Assembly (NCBI RefSeq): GCF_016097555.1
Contig: NC_054701.1
Span: 30,870,707 to 30,934,706 of the forward strand
DNA from: Gigantopelta aegis
Lineage: Eukaryota; Mollusca; Gastropoda; Neomphalida; Peltospiridae
Length of the DNA stretch: 64,000 bases
Direction of reading: 5' to 3'
The notes beneath the pieces are model-generated. The model was not told where the DNA came from. It saw only the letters and a list, made by a program, of their open reading frames with translations, and did no database searches. Shown here piece after piece: positions 1 to 11,408 of this stretch. Within the stretch, counting starts at the first letter, position 1, and every line of letters starts with the position of its first letter. Position numbers and translations under genes: made by a program.

Positions 1-530
1 GATTTTTATACCTTTCCTTGTATAGTTCTTCCATTTTATAATGAAAAGGTTGTATAATACTCTTTTTTTTTTCAAATAACAAAAATAAAATGTTGACTGA
101 ACAAAATATACTGCTATAATCATGGAATGTAGGTTTTATAAAACCAACATTTTAGCAGGCCCATAGCCTGCAGGTAGTACTAAATCAAATAACTTCTGGC
201 TGGGTAAATTTTCGAGGTACCGCTAATTTTTAATAGAGCAGTTAATACTTCTAGTCCTGTGATTGGTGATAAATGTAAGTGTGTTGGTTGTAAAAAAAAC
301 CTGGGTGAAAAATGTATGCAATTTTATTTCATCTAGTACCACTGTATCAATTAGCCTTATGCTTGAAACATATATGGGGTATCTAAAAAAAGTACTCAAA
401 TGTTTTGTGGAACTAGGGTAGTCATAGATGCTACCCGTTATCTTTGAAATGAGCACCTTGACCCCATTTTTTCTAATTCACTTAAATGGTAAGGAGTGGT
501 ATATCTGGTGTTTATGTTGATTGATATGCT

Positions 531-652
531 GCAGGTAGGAGTTCTATTAGCCACATATATTATTATTGTTGTCTATGGGATTTGATTTGATGCAGGTAGG
601 AGTTCTATTAGCCACATATATTATTATTGTTGTCTATGGGATTTGATTTGAT
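531..652. repeat. Perfect tandem duplication, 61 bp x 2
   Basis: GCAGGTAGGAGTTCTATTAG through GGGATTTGATTTGAT occurs twice with no spacer (531-591, 592-652). The flanking 1-530 is AT-rich with nothing recognisable. Confidence 0.9.
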
Positions 653-916
653 GGTATACACCCTGTAGAATGGGAAGGTGCATATTCACACCACATGCAA
701 CTTTAAACACTTTGTTAGGTCCACTTTTAGCAAAACAAAACAAAGATTTCATTTGAAAAATGTTTTATTGTAGATCAACTTTATAAAATATGTGATGCCC
801 TCCCCATCTCAAAATCCTACATATGTGCCTGTTTAAGACATCCTAAGCACCTGTTATTTAAAATGTGTACTATATTTGGTGTATAAGTCAAAGTGATGAG
901 ATTAAAAATATATATA

Positions 917-1063
917 CAGTGAAACCTGTCTAAACTGGATCACCCCGGGGACTTAATATCTATCTGATTTAGACAGGATCCGGACTGATGTTTAGAGGGG
1001 TCATGTTTTAGAATTTAAATAATTCGGAATCACTTCAGGGTCTGGTTTAGACACGTTTTACTG
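917..1063. mobile_element. Short TIR element (MITE), pogo/Tigger-like ends
   Basis: 147 bp flanked by TA. The left end CAGTGAAACCTGTCTAAACT mirrors the right end (CAGTAAAACGTGTCTAAACC on the other strand). Non-coding. Confidence 0.75.
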
Positions 1064-1326
1064 TATAATGCATTATTATGTTTTGATTTGCTGGTGATAT
1101 TATTATTATTACAATAGTGTTGTCATAGTACTAGTATATCATGTGTAGATTTAGTGTTGTGTGTAATTTTTTCAACACATTAATAATAAAACATCCTGCT
1201 TACATGTATTTATGATTTTGCTGTATAAATATTTAATATGATTTCTCTCCATTGATGTTTATATGAAGATGTTTATAGTTACCACAGATCTCAGTGTTGA
1301 TTAGTACCGGGTATCAGTTAAGCTTC

Positions 1327-1436
1327 AGGGCCCGGTAACATAAAGCACTCGTAACACTTACGTCGGACATACGGCACACATTATGTATGGTGTACGTCTG
1401 ATGTAAGTGTTAAGAGTGCTTTATGTTACCGGGCCC
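1327..1436. mobile_element. Near-perfect palindromic MITE
   Basis: The two arms of about 53 bp, beginning GGGCCCGGTAACATAAAGCA from either strand, fold into one long hairpin with few mismatches and a very small loop. Bases 1437-2170 hold nothing I recognise. Confidence 0.8.
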
Positions 1437-2179
1437 AGATGTAGAAAAAGGAAACCACAAAGGAAACCTCATAACTGGCTGTTTGTGAACTAATTACCAA
1501 TATGGCATTCTAACACACTCCTACATTATAATATTATTAGGAATGACTTTGCCTTTCCAGCATGTACATTGTATCTGTACTAATTAATAAATTTGTTTGC
1601 TTTATGTTTGCCATTGTAACTGAAGCAGTGTTAGAATTAACAAATACACATGTACTAACATCACTCATTCATCAGTGTTTTGGGCAGGTTTGGTGTTTGT
1701 TTGTTTTTGTTTGAGTGTTTTTCTGTGAATTTGTTTTTTCAAATATTTGAATGATTTGTCATTTAATTTCATTTACAAAGCCATTTTCCTTTTTATTCAT
1801 TTTCTAGGAAAATATACATTTTTTGTTTACATAGTCTGACTTCAACTGACCGGTAGGGTTGGCTAATCATGAACATCCGATGGACATTTTCTTTCTCTTC
1901 CCATTAAAGGGACTATCCAGCACACATAGCCATTTTAACATTAATTGCATATGTATTTTCTTGTTTAGAATATAAAGTTCTGTCTATTCAAGGCATTTCA
2001 GTTTGAAATTTTGCCTTTTTTGCCTTCACTAAACAGTTTAGGTGACAATGTTTTCTTCAATGTTTTTTTCCAACTGCAAAATTAATTTATTAATATAATG
2101 CTTTATATTTCAAACATTTTGATAGATCTTGTTACCCAGAATGTAACATTACATGTGAGTATACCAGACAATAAAAGAG

Positions 2180-2521
2180 AACAAATATTTTAACATAGAG
2201 TTGAATCCCATTAGCTCGAACCCCGTCGGTGCTTGAGAAAGTATTCGACCCACTGGATAGTTCAACCTAACCATTCGTGTCAACAACATGTAAGTGTAAC
2301 CGGGACGTCACCAAACAATAAAAGATACACAAATATTTTAACATACAGTTGAATCCCGTTAGCTCGAACCCCGTCGGTGCTCGAGAAAGTATTTAACCCA
2401 TCGGGTAGTTCAACCTAACCATTCGTGTCAACAATGTGTAAGTGTAACCGAAACTTCAGTTTGTATTCGAGTGTCGCAGTGTAATCAACCCTTCCAATTT
2501 CGACACAATGGGATTCTACTG
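2180..2521. mobile_element. MITE with TA flanks plus a tandem copy of its left part
   Basis: 2346-2521 starts CAGTTGAATCCCGTTAGCTC and ends with its inverse, GGGATTCTACTG, beside TATA. A partial copy with the same left end (GAGTTGAATCCCATTAGCTC) precedes it by about 141 bp, including the shared lead ACAAATATTTTAACATA. Confidence 0.7.
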
Positions 2522-3526
2522 TATACATTTTTCAAGATAAAATTAATTTGTTAAATAGACGGTCAAGATGGGCCTAAGATGATCACAAGACATTGATAAC
2601 TTTAATAGACTAAAAAACCCTGATGAGATTCAGACTGTATAATTTCAAATAAATTAAAGAAAACTATATGAATATTCACGCTTTATTTTTGGTTAAGTAT
2701 AGATTAATCAACTGTCTATTTCAATGGCTTTAAGCTCTAAAATATTGTGTCTTTAACTCCAGTGGGAAAGAAATATTTGAATAAAATCCCATGTGAAACG
2801 ATGATGATGATGATGATGATTGTGGTGACAGTGATATTGGTGATGATGATGATTGTGGTGACATTGATGATGGTGATGATGATGATGATATGATATAATA
2901 TGCATGTTTCATTTGCACTGCTCGAAATCCTCAATATCCCGGAATTTTAAGAATTTTTACACCAGATCTGGGATGTCTATAAAAAAAAAAATCAACAGTT
3001 GAAGTAAACTTTCTTTTATCCCCAATGTACATACATAATTATAGATACACATGTATGTATAAACGTGTTTCATAGCTTAGAGTATTCTTTGTTTCTGTTC
3101 ATACTTTATACATGTGAGTGTATAATTGTGTCTTATAGAGTATATTATAGATTTCTAATATTTATTTTATTTACATGTGTTTATTTCTGTCATTGTATGG
3201 TCACTGTGTGGTTTCCACTCTTTTGAGTGTACAAGTCAATCAAAACTATGCTTCCGGCAAGTGCTGTATTATATATACATATATATTATGTTATTAAATG
3301 TGCTTGTTAAATGTTATTTATTTTAGGGAAGAAACGTTTGTTAATAACTTAAATAGTTATAGTTGTTTTTGTAATAAACTAACAGAACAAATGTCTCTTT
3401 GATTTCTTTTGTGTGCACTGGAAAGAATTAAAAGGAGTACTTATAGTCACCTCAGCACACTTTAAACTTTGACCATTTGGTGTCTGGAAAATGTGATTAA
3501 TTCAAACACATGGTTAGAGTTAAAGT
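2522..3526. other. AT-rich non-coding stretch
   Basis: It holds an imperfect GAT microsatellite at about 2800-2890, whose apparent frames are low-complexity shadows. Nothing else is recognisable. Confidence 0.6.
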
Positions 3527-3831
3527 TAAAGTTTGTTCTTCCTTAACGACACCACTAAAACACATTGATTAATTAATCACCGCCTATTGGATGTCAAACA
3601 TTTGGTAATTCTGACACATAGTCATCAGAGGAAACCTGCTACATTTTTTCAGTAGCAGCAAGGGATCTTTTATATGCACTTTCCCACACACATACCATGG
3701 CCTTTGACCAGATGTGGTGCACTGGTTGGAATGAAAAAACCCCAATCTGTTAAATGGATCCACCGAGTTTGTTCTATCCTGCAATGCAAGCACCTCAGGC
3801 GAGCACTCGGCCAACTGAGCTAAATGCCTTC
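3527..3831 (-). mobile_element. tRNA-derived SINE, head 2 + tail 2 (family D)
   Basis: On the minus strand it has a tRNA-like head (TTTAGCTCAGTTGGCCGAGT A-box-like), the core GGCCATGGTATGTGTGTGGG / CATATAAAAGATCCC, and tail CCAATAGGCGGTGATTAATT ending GTCGTTAAGG. A 28-base C run follows at 3832-3859, that is, a G run 5' of the head. Confidence 0.8.
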
Positions 3832-4020
3832 CCCCCCCCCCCCCCCCCCCCCCCCCCCCTGGTTTGAGAGTGACAGGAATCTGCAGCCATCACCAAGCTG
3901 CTGGTGAATACAAGTGATATTTTTTATATCCAGGACAGCACATACCATGATAACTAGTTGGGGGTGTTTTGATTCTTTGACTCGTTGCAGTGTAACATTG
4001 TTTTACCACTGAACTACAGG

Positions 4021-4300
4021 TAAAGTTACAATTAAAGTGGTTGTTTTGTTAATGACACCACTAGAGGACATTGATTAATTAATCATCAGCTATTGGATGT
4101 CGGGCATTGGGCAATTCTTACACATAGTTTTCAGAAGAAAAAAAACGGTTACTTTTTTCATTAGTAGAAATATATCTTTTATATGCCTTTCCCATAGACC
4201 GACATTACATACATGTACCACAGCCTTTGACATATACCAGTTACGGAGCATTGGATGGGAGGGGGAAATCCCAATGGGTCCATGGAGAATGATGTTATGT
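4021..4300 (-). mobile_element. SINE fragment, core + tail 2
   Basis: Reverse-strand tail AATGACACCACTAGAGGACA through core CACAGCCTTTGACATATACC and GGAAATCCCAATGGGTCCAT. It is degenerate. Confidence 0.6.
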
Positions 4301-4373
4301 CTAGCTCATTAGTGGGTACTGTACCACAGCTAAACCCCTCCCAAAAACTAGTACCGGTACTGCTTGCCTGCTG

Positions 4374-4622
4374 TCATTCATTCATTTCAACTTATTTCCG
4401 TGCTTATATCGAATTAAGGTTCAAACACGCTGTCCAGGGCACACACTTCGGCTATCTAGGCTGTCTGTCCAGGATAGTGAGTTGGTTGTTAGTGGTTAAT
4501 GAGAAAGAAGTGGGTGTAGTGGTCTTACACCTATCCACTGAGTTGTTACAACGCCCTCTCGGTGGGAGCCGGTACCTACCAGCCTTATGTCCGATGGCTT
4601 AACCACGACACCACCGAGGCCG
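4374..4622 (-). mobile_element. tRNA-derived SINE family E
   Basis: On the minus strand the head reads GGCCTCGGTGGTGTCGTGGT then TTAAGCCATCGG. The tail ends TTAATTCGATATAAGCACGG then AAATAAGTTGAAATGAATG. Same family as 35793-36058. Any open frame over it is a shadow. Confidence 0.8.
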
Positions 4623-5224
4623 TTCTGCCGCTGTCACAGTATGCCTAGTAAAGCTTAAAGCACAAAAGACAAGAAAGACTGAGTGTTTGTGTATACATTT
4701 ATATCCGTTCATGAACTGAAAAGGGTGGGTGTGGGGGATTTCCACCCTCAATGTTTTCTGGCTTGAGTCGGTATGCTTGGCAGCAGCTTGCTTTGCTATT
4801 TACCAACAAACGTATTTGTTTTGTTTAGCAACACCCTCAGAGCGCATTGATTAATTAACCATTGGCTATACACAGCCTTTAATATACCAGTCGTGGGGAC
4901 ACTGGTTGGAACAAGAAAAATCAAATTAGAGCCACTTGTGTTAAATGTGTGTCTGTTTAAATATATATCGATACAATGTAATGACCTGGGATTATTATTT
5001 TTATTTTTTTTTAAATTAAAAATAAATAAATTGTAATTATCTACAATGCCTTGCCTCCATCCTCAACGCTTTTAACTAAATACATGAGTTGACAAGCTCG
5101 ACAACAGCTTGCTTTAATAGCTCTGCAAATTCACCTCACTGAAGGGAATCGATCCTACGACCCATGGTGCATGAGATGTAATATGAGTGTTTTGCCACTG
5201 AGATGCACATCACCCGATGGCCGC

Positions 5225-5716
5225 GAATCACGTTGGTGGATCCATTGAGCTGATTGGATTTTTTTCCGTTCCAACTCGGGGCCATACCCTGATCAAAATC
5301 GGGGGGGGGGGGGGGCACTACTTTTTATAAACAAATGAAACACTATACAAATTAAACAGATGTGTATGCTATTTTCTTGAGTAACAAAAAGAAAAAAAGA
5401 GTGAGATTCTCGGGGGGTAACTGAACACCCCCCTATGCCCCCGGAGGATACGGCCCTGCAACTAGTGCACCACAATTGGACAAATGCCGTGATATGTGCT
5501 TTCCTGTCTGTGGAAAAGTGCATATAAAAGAGTCCTTGCTGCATTAGGAAAAATGTAGCAGGTTTCCTCTGATGACTACAAGTCAGAATTATCAAATGTT
5601 AACATCCAATAGCCAATGATTAATTAATCTATGTGCTCCAGCGGTATTGTTAAATAAAACAAACTTTAATTAATCAATGTGCTCCAGTGGTGTCGTTAAA
5701 CAAAACAAACTTTAAC
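5225..5716 (+). mobile_element. SINE head 2 + tail 2, split by a MITE
   Basis: The head remnant GGTGGATCCATTGAGCTGAT then CGTTCCAACT resumes after 5458 with CAACTAGTGCACCACAATTG, core and tail to 5716. The tail end is duplicated (TGTGCTCCAGCGGTATTGTT and TGTGCTCCAGTGGTGTCGTT). Confidence 0.75.
5277..5458. mobile_element. 182-bp MITE nested in a SINE, 5-bp duplication CAACT
   Basis: CAACT at 5272-5276 and 5459-5463. The left end CGGGGCCATACCCTG pairs with the right end GGAGGATACGGCCCTG. It contains a G run. Non-coding. Confidence 0.7.
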
Positions 5717-6089
5717 TATTAATATGCTAAAAATGTAATAATATGCTGTTTTGTTTTTAGTTATAAATATGAAATTTATAAAACCATGTTATTGCAAATA
5801 TGCATACAGTTATTTCATGCACAATCAAATGTTATAAAAGGAACAACTCAACAGCACCCCTACAGTACAGGTCATGTCACATCATATCACAACTCTGCCC
5901 CTCCTATATTTGGCATGCACTATTATTGGCAAGTTCTGCGGTTTTATTGACAGGGCATAGGCTACGAGATTGTACGCCCCTCCCCTCGCCCCCCTCGCCC
6001 CCCCGCCCCCCCCCCCAAAAAAAAAAACCCACAAAAAAAAAAAAAACCCCACCACGAACCCCTCAAAAACCAACAAACAAAACAACAAC

Positions 6090-6228
6090 AGGGGCGTTGG
6101 AAGCGGTACGACCGGTTTTGGGCCAGGAACGTGTTTTTTTCTCTTCTATGTCACTCGCATAGTATAGATCTCATCATAAACATTACTTTCATGGCCGTAC
6201 CAACGTTTAATTGTTTCCGACGCTCCTG
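6090..6228. mobile_element. Probable short TIR element
   Basis: AGGGGCGTTGGAAGC at the left pairs with TTCCGACGCTCCTG at the right, about 139 bp apart. Upstream 5717-6090 is AT-rich with a C/A-rich stretch whose open frames are compositional. Confidence 0.5.
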
Positions 6229-6617
6229 AAAACCACATATCTAATGCGGTATTCGTATATCTTCATAACTGCTGCGGGTTTTCATGGTGTTACATATGCC
6301 TAGTTTGCTGTTTGATCCATTTTGAATTTTCATCCTTTATGTCATTTTGTTTAATTTTCACCCACTAAGCATTTGTGACCATGTGACTGCAATATACTGA
6401 CGCATAAGACTGAATTGACTGCAGTACACTGGTAGCAAATAAAGTTAGTTTTTCGACTGTTGCATTCGTTTAATAATATTACACTTTGATGTTTTTAAAG
6501 TTTGTTTGGCCTCGTAGTCTATGTAACCAATACTTTAGCATATACATGTACTAGTGAGTCATTATTTGAGAATACAAGAGACAGTTACAAGGAAAATATA
6601 TTTCTTCGTCGGTGGGC

Positions 6618-6815
6618 CCATCCAGTGCACGGATATCAGTTAATCAAAGGCAGTGGTATGTGTTATCCTGTCTGTGGGATGGTGCATACAAAACACCCCT
6701 TGCTCCTAATGAAACAATATGTAGCGGGTTTCCTCTCTAAAACTATATGCCAAAGTTACAAAATGTTTGTCACCCTACAGCCGATTATTAATAAATAAAT
6801 GTGCTCTACATTTAA
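6618..6815 (+). mobile_element. SINE fragment, core + tail 2
   Basis: GGCAGTGGTATGTGTTATCC, then GTGCATACAAAACACCCCTT and GTAGCGGGTTTCCTCTCTAA. The tail is degenerate. Confidence 0.65.
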
Positions 6816-8128
6816 ATAGTATGCACAATGTTTACAATACATAGCCTTTCTTATATGGTTTCTATGGTGGAAAAAAAACCCCGTTTAAAAAGATTTCCTA
6901 TATAGGTATATGATTTACCTGTCCATTACGTAGATCTTCCAGTACAACGTACACAGAGCACATTGTTAGTGGAGGTTTTAATGTGATCTAATGAAAAGTG
7001 CCTAGCGACAGTGTAACAAAGTCAAAACACCAATTGTTGTGCATATGAATCTGTGTGCTCTGGTAGCCTACATACATTATGAAATCTATGTCAATATTTG
7101 CACATCGGTCTCATTAATGGTAAAGTGGATAAGTCATCAGGTTTAATGGGTGTACAGGACAAGACTAATGGTGGGCGACTGAAGGATTTTGCTATGAATT
7201 TCTTTAAATGCCTGCTGCCATGTCTGTCTAGCTACCTCTATCTGCCTGCCTGTCTGTCTGTCTGTCTGCCTGCCTGCCTGTCTGTTTCCCTCCTTCACTA
7301 ACTATAAAACTATGTCCTGCAAAGGTACTTCACATCGCTGAATTCTGTACCAAGGATAGCGTATTTGAAAAGTATTTGGATATAATCACGAACATTAAGT
7401 AAAAGGAAATCGATCAAAGCAGAAAATTAGATAACCAGATACAACTGTACCACAGTTTTAAAAGCAACGTTAATGTTGTCCTCTGTATTTCAACTGGATG
7501 GTTGACCGCTGGTATGGGAACATCGAATGTTATGTCTCAAAGATTAAAATCAAAATTGTTCAATGCATACATACCAAAGACTTGAATGAGATGTAAGATC
7601 TACAAATATATGCATAACCACCATAAACGTACCATAAGGGCGGGTGGTGGGGGTGGGGGTGTGGGGGAGGGGGGGGGGGTGTAGGAGGCAACTGCAACCT
7701 CACCAATGCTGGAGTAAATCTTTAAATTCGGGTAAAGACGATAGAGAGCTTGCCTGAAACCTTTTCACTGTGTATATCCACCATTCTACCCACAAATGTA
7801 GTTGTAATCCATATGAAAATGCGCAGTGATTCGGTTACAAGCCTATATAGCTGTTTGACAGTAATGCTAGTATGAATAAATGTTTTGATCCAGCTTCGGA
7901 CAGTTGTTTAATTCGGGCAAAAGCCAGCCTCCCCCCACAAACACACACATACCAAAATGGGAGTTCGTACGCCTATAATATTAACCACCCCCACCCCGTT
8001 CCCATAAGACATATTAACTATGCCTATTATATAAGTTTTATAAGTACTTATCTAATGCGGTTATCGATTTGCTTAGCATTTTAACAAAGGTATAATTAAT
8101 GTATAGGCCTACTACGAGTATACAAAGG
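6816..8128. other. Non-coding stretch with simple repeats
   Basis: It holds a CTGC/CTGT-rich microsatellite at about 7225-7290 and a G-rich stretch at 7640-7685. No supported gene. Confidence 0.6.
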
Positions 8129-8441
8129 ATATGTTTTATTTAAAGACGCAGTCAACACATTTTATTTACGGTTATATGGCGTCGGACATATGGTCGGACC
8201 ACACATATACTGAGAAGAAATCCTCTGTCACCAAATCATGTGCTACTCTTTTCGATTAGCAGCAAGGGATCTTTTATATGCACCATCCTACAGACAGTGT
8301 AGTACATACCACGGCCTTTGTTACACCAGTTGTGGGGCACTGGCTGGAACGAGAAATAGCCCAATGAGCTCACCGACGGGAATCGATCCTAGATCGATTG
8401 CGCATCGGGCGAGCGCTGTACCACTGAGCTACGTCCCGCCC
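8129..8441 (-). mobile_element. tRNA-derived SINE, head 1 + tail 1 (family A), full length
   Basis: On the minus strand: head GGGCGGGACGTAGCTCAGTG (A box) and a B-box-like GGATCGATTCCCGTCGG, then the core and tail 1 ending GGTTATATGGCGTC/TAAATAAAA inverse. It is immediately followed by a minisatellite. Confidence 0.85.
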
Positions 8442-8448
8442 CACTAGG

Positions 8449-8856
8449 AGTATAGAAACCAAGACGATCTTCTCTGTTTATATCCACTAACAGATGTCAC
8501 TCGAACACATTCAGTTAGTATAGAAACCAAGACGATCTTCTCTGTTTATATCCACTAACAGATGTCACTCGAACACATTCAGTTAGTATAGAAACCAAGA
8601 CGATCTTCTCTGTCTATATCCACTAACAGATGTCACTCGAACACATTCAGTTAGTATAGAAACCAAAACGATCTTCTCTGTCTATATCCACTAACAGATG
8701 TCACTCGAACACATTCAGTTAGTATAGAAACCAAGACGATCTTCTCTGTCTATATCCACTAACAGATGTCACTCGAACACATTCAGTTAGTATAGAAACC
8801 AAGACGATCTTCTCTGTCTATATCCACTAACAGATGTCACTCGAACACATTCAGTT
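8449..8856. repeat. Minisatellite, 68 bp x 6
   Basis: Six exact-length units start AGTATAGAAACCAAGACGAT and end CGAACACATTCAGTT, with only one or two substitutions between units. It sits between two SINEs of opposite orientation. Confidence 0.95.
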
Positions 8857-8891
8857 AACTTGAAAACCGCACAGATTTAGAAATTACAACA

Positions 8892-9345
8892 CTAGCCCAG
8901 TGACGCATCCAAGACCCAACGCGATCGACCTAGGATCGATTCCCGTCGATGGGCCCATTGGGCTATTTCTCGTTCCAGCCAGTGCTACACAGCTGGTGTA
9001 GCAAAGGCCGTGGCATGTACTGTCCTTTCTGTGGAATGGAACATATAAAAGAACCTTTGCTGATAATCTAACTTCTGTCTTGGACGACAGAGCTTGCTCC
9101 GCAAGCACTTGCGCCCACGACAGGCGTGCGCTACAACAGCTTGCTCTGAATGTGCACGTTAAACCCTATGACATGACACATGACATGATAATCTAACAGA
9201 GTAGCGCATGAAGTGGCGACAGTGGGTTTCCTCTCTTAATATATGTGTGGTCGAAAACCATATTATGTCTGACGTCATATAACCGTAAATAAAATGTGTT
9301 GAGTGTGTGTCGTTAAATAAAACATTTCCTTCCTTCCTTCCTTCC
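8892..9345 (+). mobile_element. SINE family A with a nested smaller SINE
   Basis: Head remnant, core GGCCGTGGCATGTACTGTCC, tail GAGTAGCGCATGAAGTGGCG through TAAATAAAACATTTCC plus (TTCC)n. It is interrupted at 9073-9184 by another element. Confidence 0.8.
9073..9184 (+). mobile_element. Family C SINE-like element with pentamer tail, nested
   Basis: 112 bp flanked by the perfect 12-bp duplication TGATAATCTAAC (9061-9072, 9185-9196). The body CGCCCACGACAGGCGTGCGC recurs at about 50110, and AGCTTGCTCTGAATGTGCAC recurs at 29190 on the minus strand. It ends in TGACA-like repeats. Confidence 0.8.
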
Positions 9346-9765
9346 AAGGCCCAATCTTTAAAACACCGTGGTATGTGTTGTCCCATCTGTGGGAGAGTGT
9401 CGTTCACTGAACAAAAATATAGCGAGTTTTGTCTGAAGACTACGTGTCACAGTTACCGTATGTTTGATAATATTCTCTAGTGGTGTTGTTAAACAAAACA
9501 AACAAACAAGGAATTTTGAGGAGGGGAGTTGAAGTTGTGTTATCTATAAATATCTGTTTGTTTGCTTTGTTTGTTTGTTTTTGGGTTTTTTTAATTTATT
9601 TAAAAAAACAAAACAATTTGGTTCTTTTGGGGTTTTTGTCTTTTTAATTGGTGTATGCGGAGTTCTCTTAAACTTAGTAGTAGGATCAGTTATATGCTAA
9701 TATATTTTCAATAGTTTACAAATACACAACGTTCTCAAGCAAGTTTCCTAAATACCTTTAATTTG

Positions 9766-9798
<33 letters not shown>

Positions 9799-10573
9799 CA
9801 TACACAAACATAACTCCAATAAGACTTTGTTTCCATCGCAACAGCCACCCCACCCCTAACCCCAGTGTACGATCATTTCTGAAACAGTCCTTATATTACC
9901 GTACAAGTATTTTTTTTTTTTATTGATTTGATATAAACTCTGTCAGTTGAATTGGTTCCAATATATTGACCGGGTTCACAATAATGTCATCATAGCGACC
10001 GTGTATATTGGATTCTTGTCAATAAACATTCCAGTATATAGAAACCATTGTGTGTATCGCGAGGGAAGCCGAGTACACAAAGGTGCTTTGGGTTCATTGA
10101 AACGGTGTCGGCCCGGGACGTAGAAAATCCTATTTTGTGTAGTACCGGTTTGCCGAATTATGAATTCAGTGTAAGCCGTGTTTTCTTTACCAACGAAATG
10201 AGAAGCGTTTATATTCTACATAGCATTCCTGTTCAGAGTAGCAATTGAGCAGGCGATTGTAGGTGTTTTCTTTTCTTTTATTGTTATTTCTTCTTTTTCT
10301 CCTCAGTTTTCTTTTATTTTGCTCCTATTGGTCTCTACTGTTTTAAAGGATTACTGTCCTGGGTAGTATTTTATATATGCTCACAACTACGGAAAATGTT
10401 TTGCGTTCAAAATGAATCGTGGAACTGAATTATGGAAACAATTAATGTGTTACTGAAGTTTGAATAAAAATGTTATGCTACTTTTAAATTGGATAGTTTG
10501 TTGTATTAACATATACAAATTAACAAACAGAAAGACATAGATACAGAGAGACAGACACACAGACTGACTACGG
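9346..10573. other. Non-coding, fragments and simple repeats
   Basis: A SINE tail 2 fragment at about 9355-9505, a (CATA)n run at 9771-9802, and T-rich sequence. No supported gene. Confidence 0.5.
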
Positions 10574-11026
10574 AGTTGACCTTTCATTCGACCAATCAAA
10601 ACCTTACTTGCAAAATCATGCCAGTGATTTGAAAACAATTTGAAAACAATCGGGGTTATGCCGAGGGTATACGAAATGATTCAGTTGAATTATTACGAAG
10701 TATGCCAGAAACTAATTTCAAAGACGAAAACCTCCCAAAAAACTATGATGGTATAGCCATAAAATCTAATTATACTAGTATACAATCCAAAGTTTATTAC
10801 TGCACTTTTCCCCCTGTTCTTTCAATGTTGAAATAGACCAACAAGTTCGCCTATTGCATAAATAATCTCGCCCGATATTTTTAGAATTTGTATGATCCCA
10901 AATAACGCTATAAAAGGCGAAATGTAATGGATCGATATTTAAATTGTTATTTATAGATGAAATGGGAGTCCACGCAATGATGTTAGATCTACTGGTAGAC
11001 CAGTAGAGCTAATTTTAATCAGATTG
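10574..11026 (+). mobile_element. Family F element, left-truncated copy
   Basis: Matches the 19.3-19.87 kb element from TTGACCTTTCATTCGACC to AATTTTAATCAGATTG, without the left inverted end and without the nested B repeat. The absence here confirms that the B repeat is an insertion. Confidence 0.75.
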
Positions 11027-11040
11027 AACATAACCAGTGA

Positions 11041-11341
11041 CTAAAGCGCTCACTTGATGCGCGGTCGGTTTAGGATCGATCCCCGTCGGTGGCCCTATTG
11101 GGCTATTTCTCGTTCCAGCCAGTGCTCCACAACTAGTGTAACAAAGGCCGTGGTATGTACTATCCTGTCTGTGGGAGGGTGCATATAAAAGATCCCTTGC
11201 TGCTAATCGAAAAGAGTAGCTTATGAAGTGGCGACAGCGGGTTTCTTCTCTCTATCTGTATGGTCCTTAACCATATGTCTGACGCCATATAACCGTAAAT
11301 AAAATGTGCTGAGTGCGTCGCTGAATAAAACATTTCCTTCC
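11041..11341 (+). mobile_element. SINE family A, head-truncated
   Basis: From AAAGCGCTCACTTGATGCGC through the core to TAAAACATTTCCTTC. CATAACCAGTGAC before it and CATAACCAGCGAC after it form a 13-bp target duplication. Confidence 0.8.
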
Positions 11342-11408
11342 ATAACCAGCGACATGAATTCTTAGTGCTAATAACTGCGCTGTGGTCCAGAATTAGTTCG
11401 TTGTTACC

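Noticed and set aside
8449-8856. CRISPR-like array
   Set aside because: The 68-bp units are directly adjacent with no unique spacers, in an animal genome.
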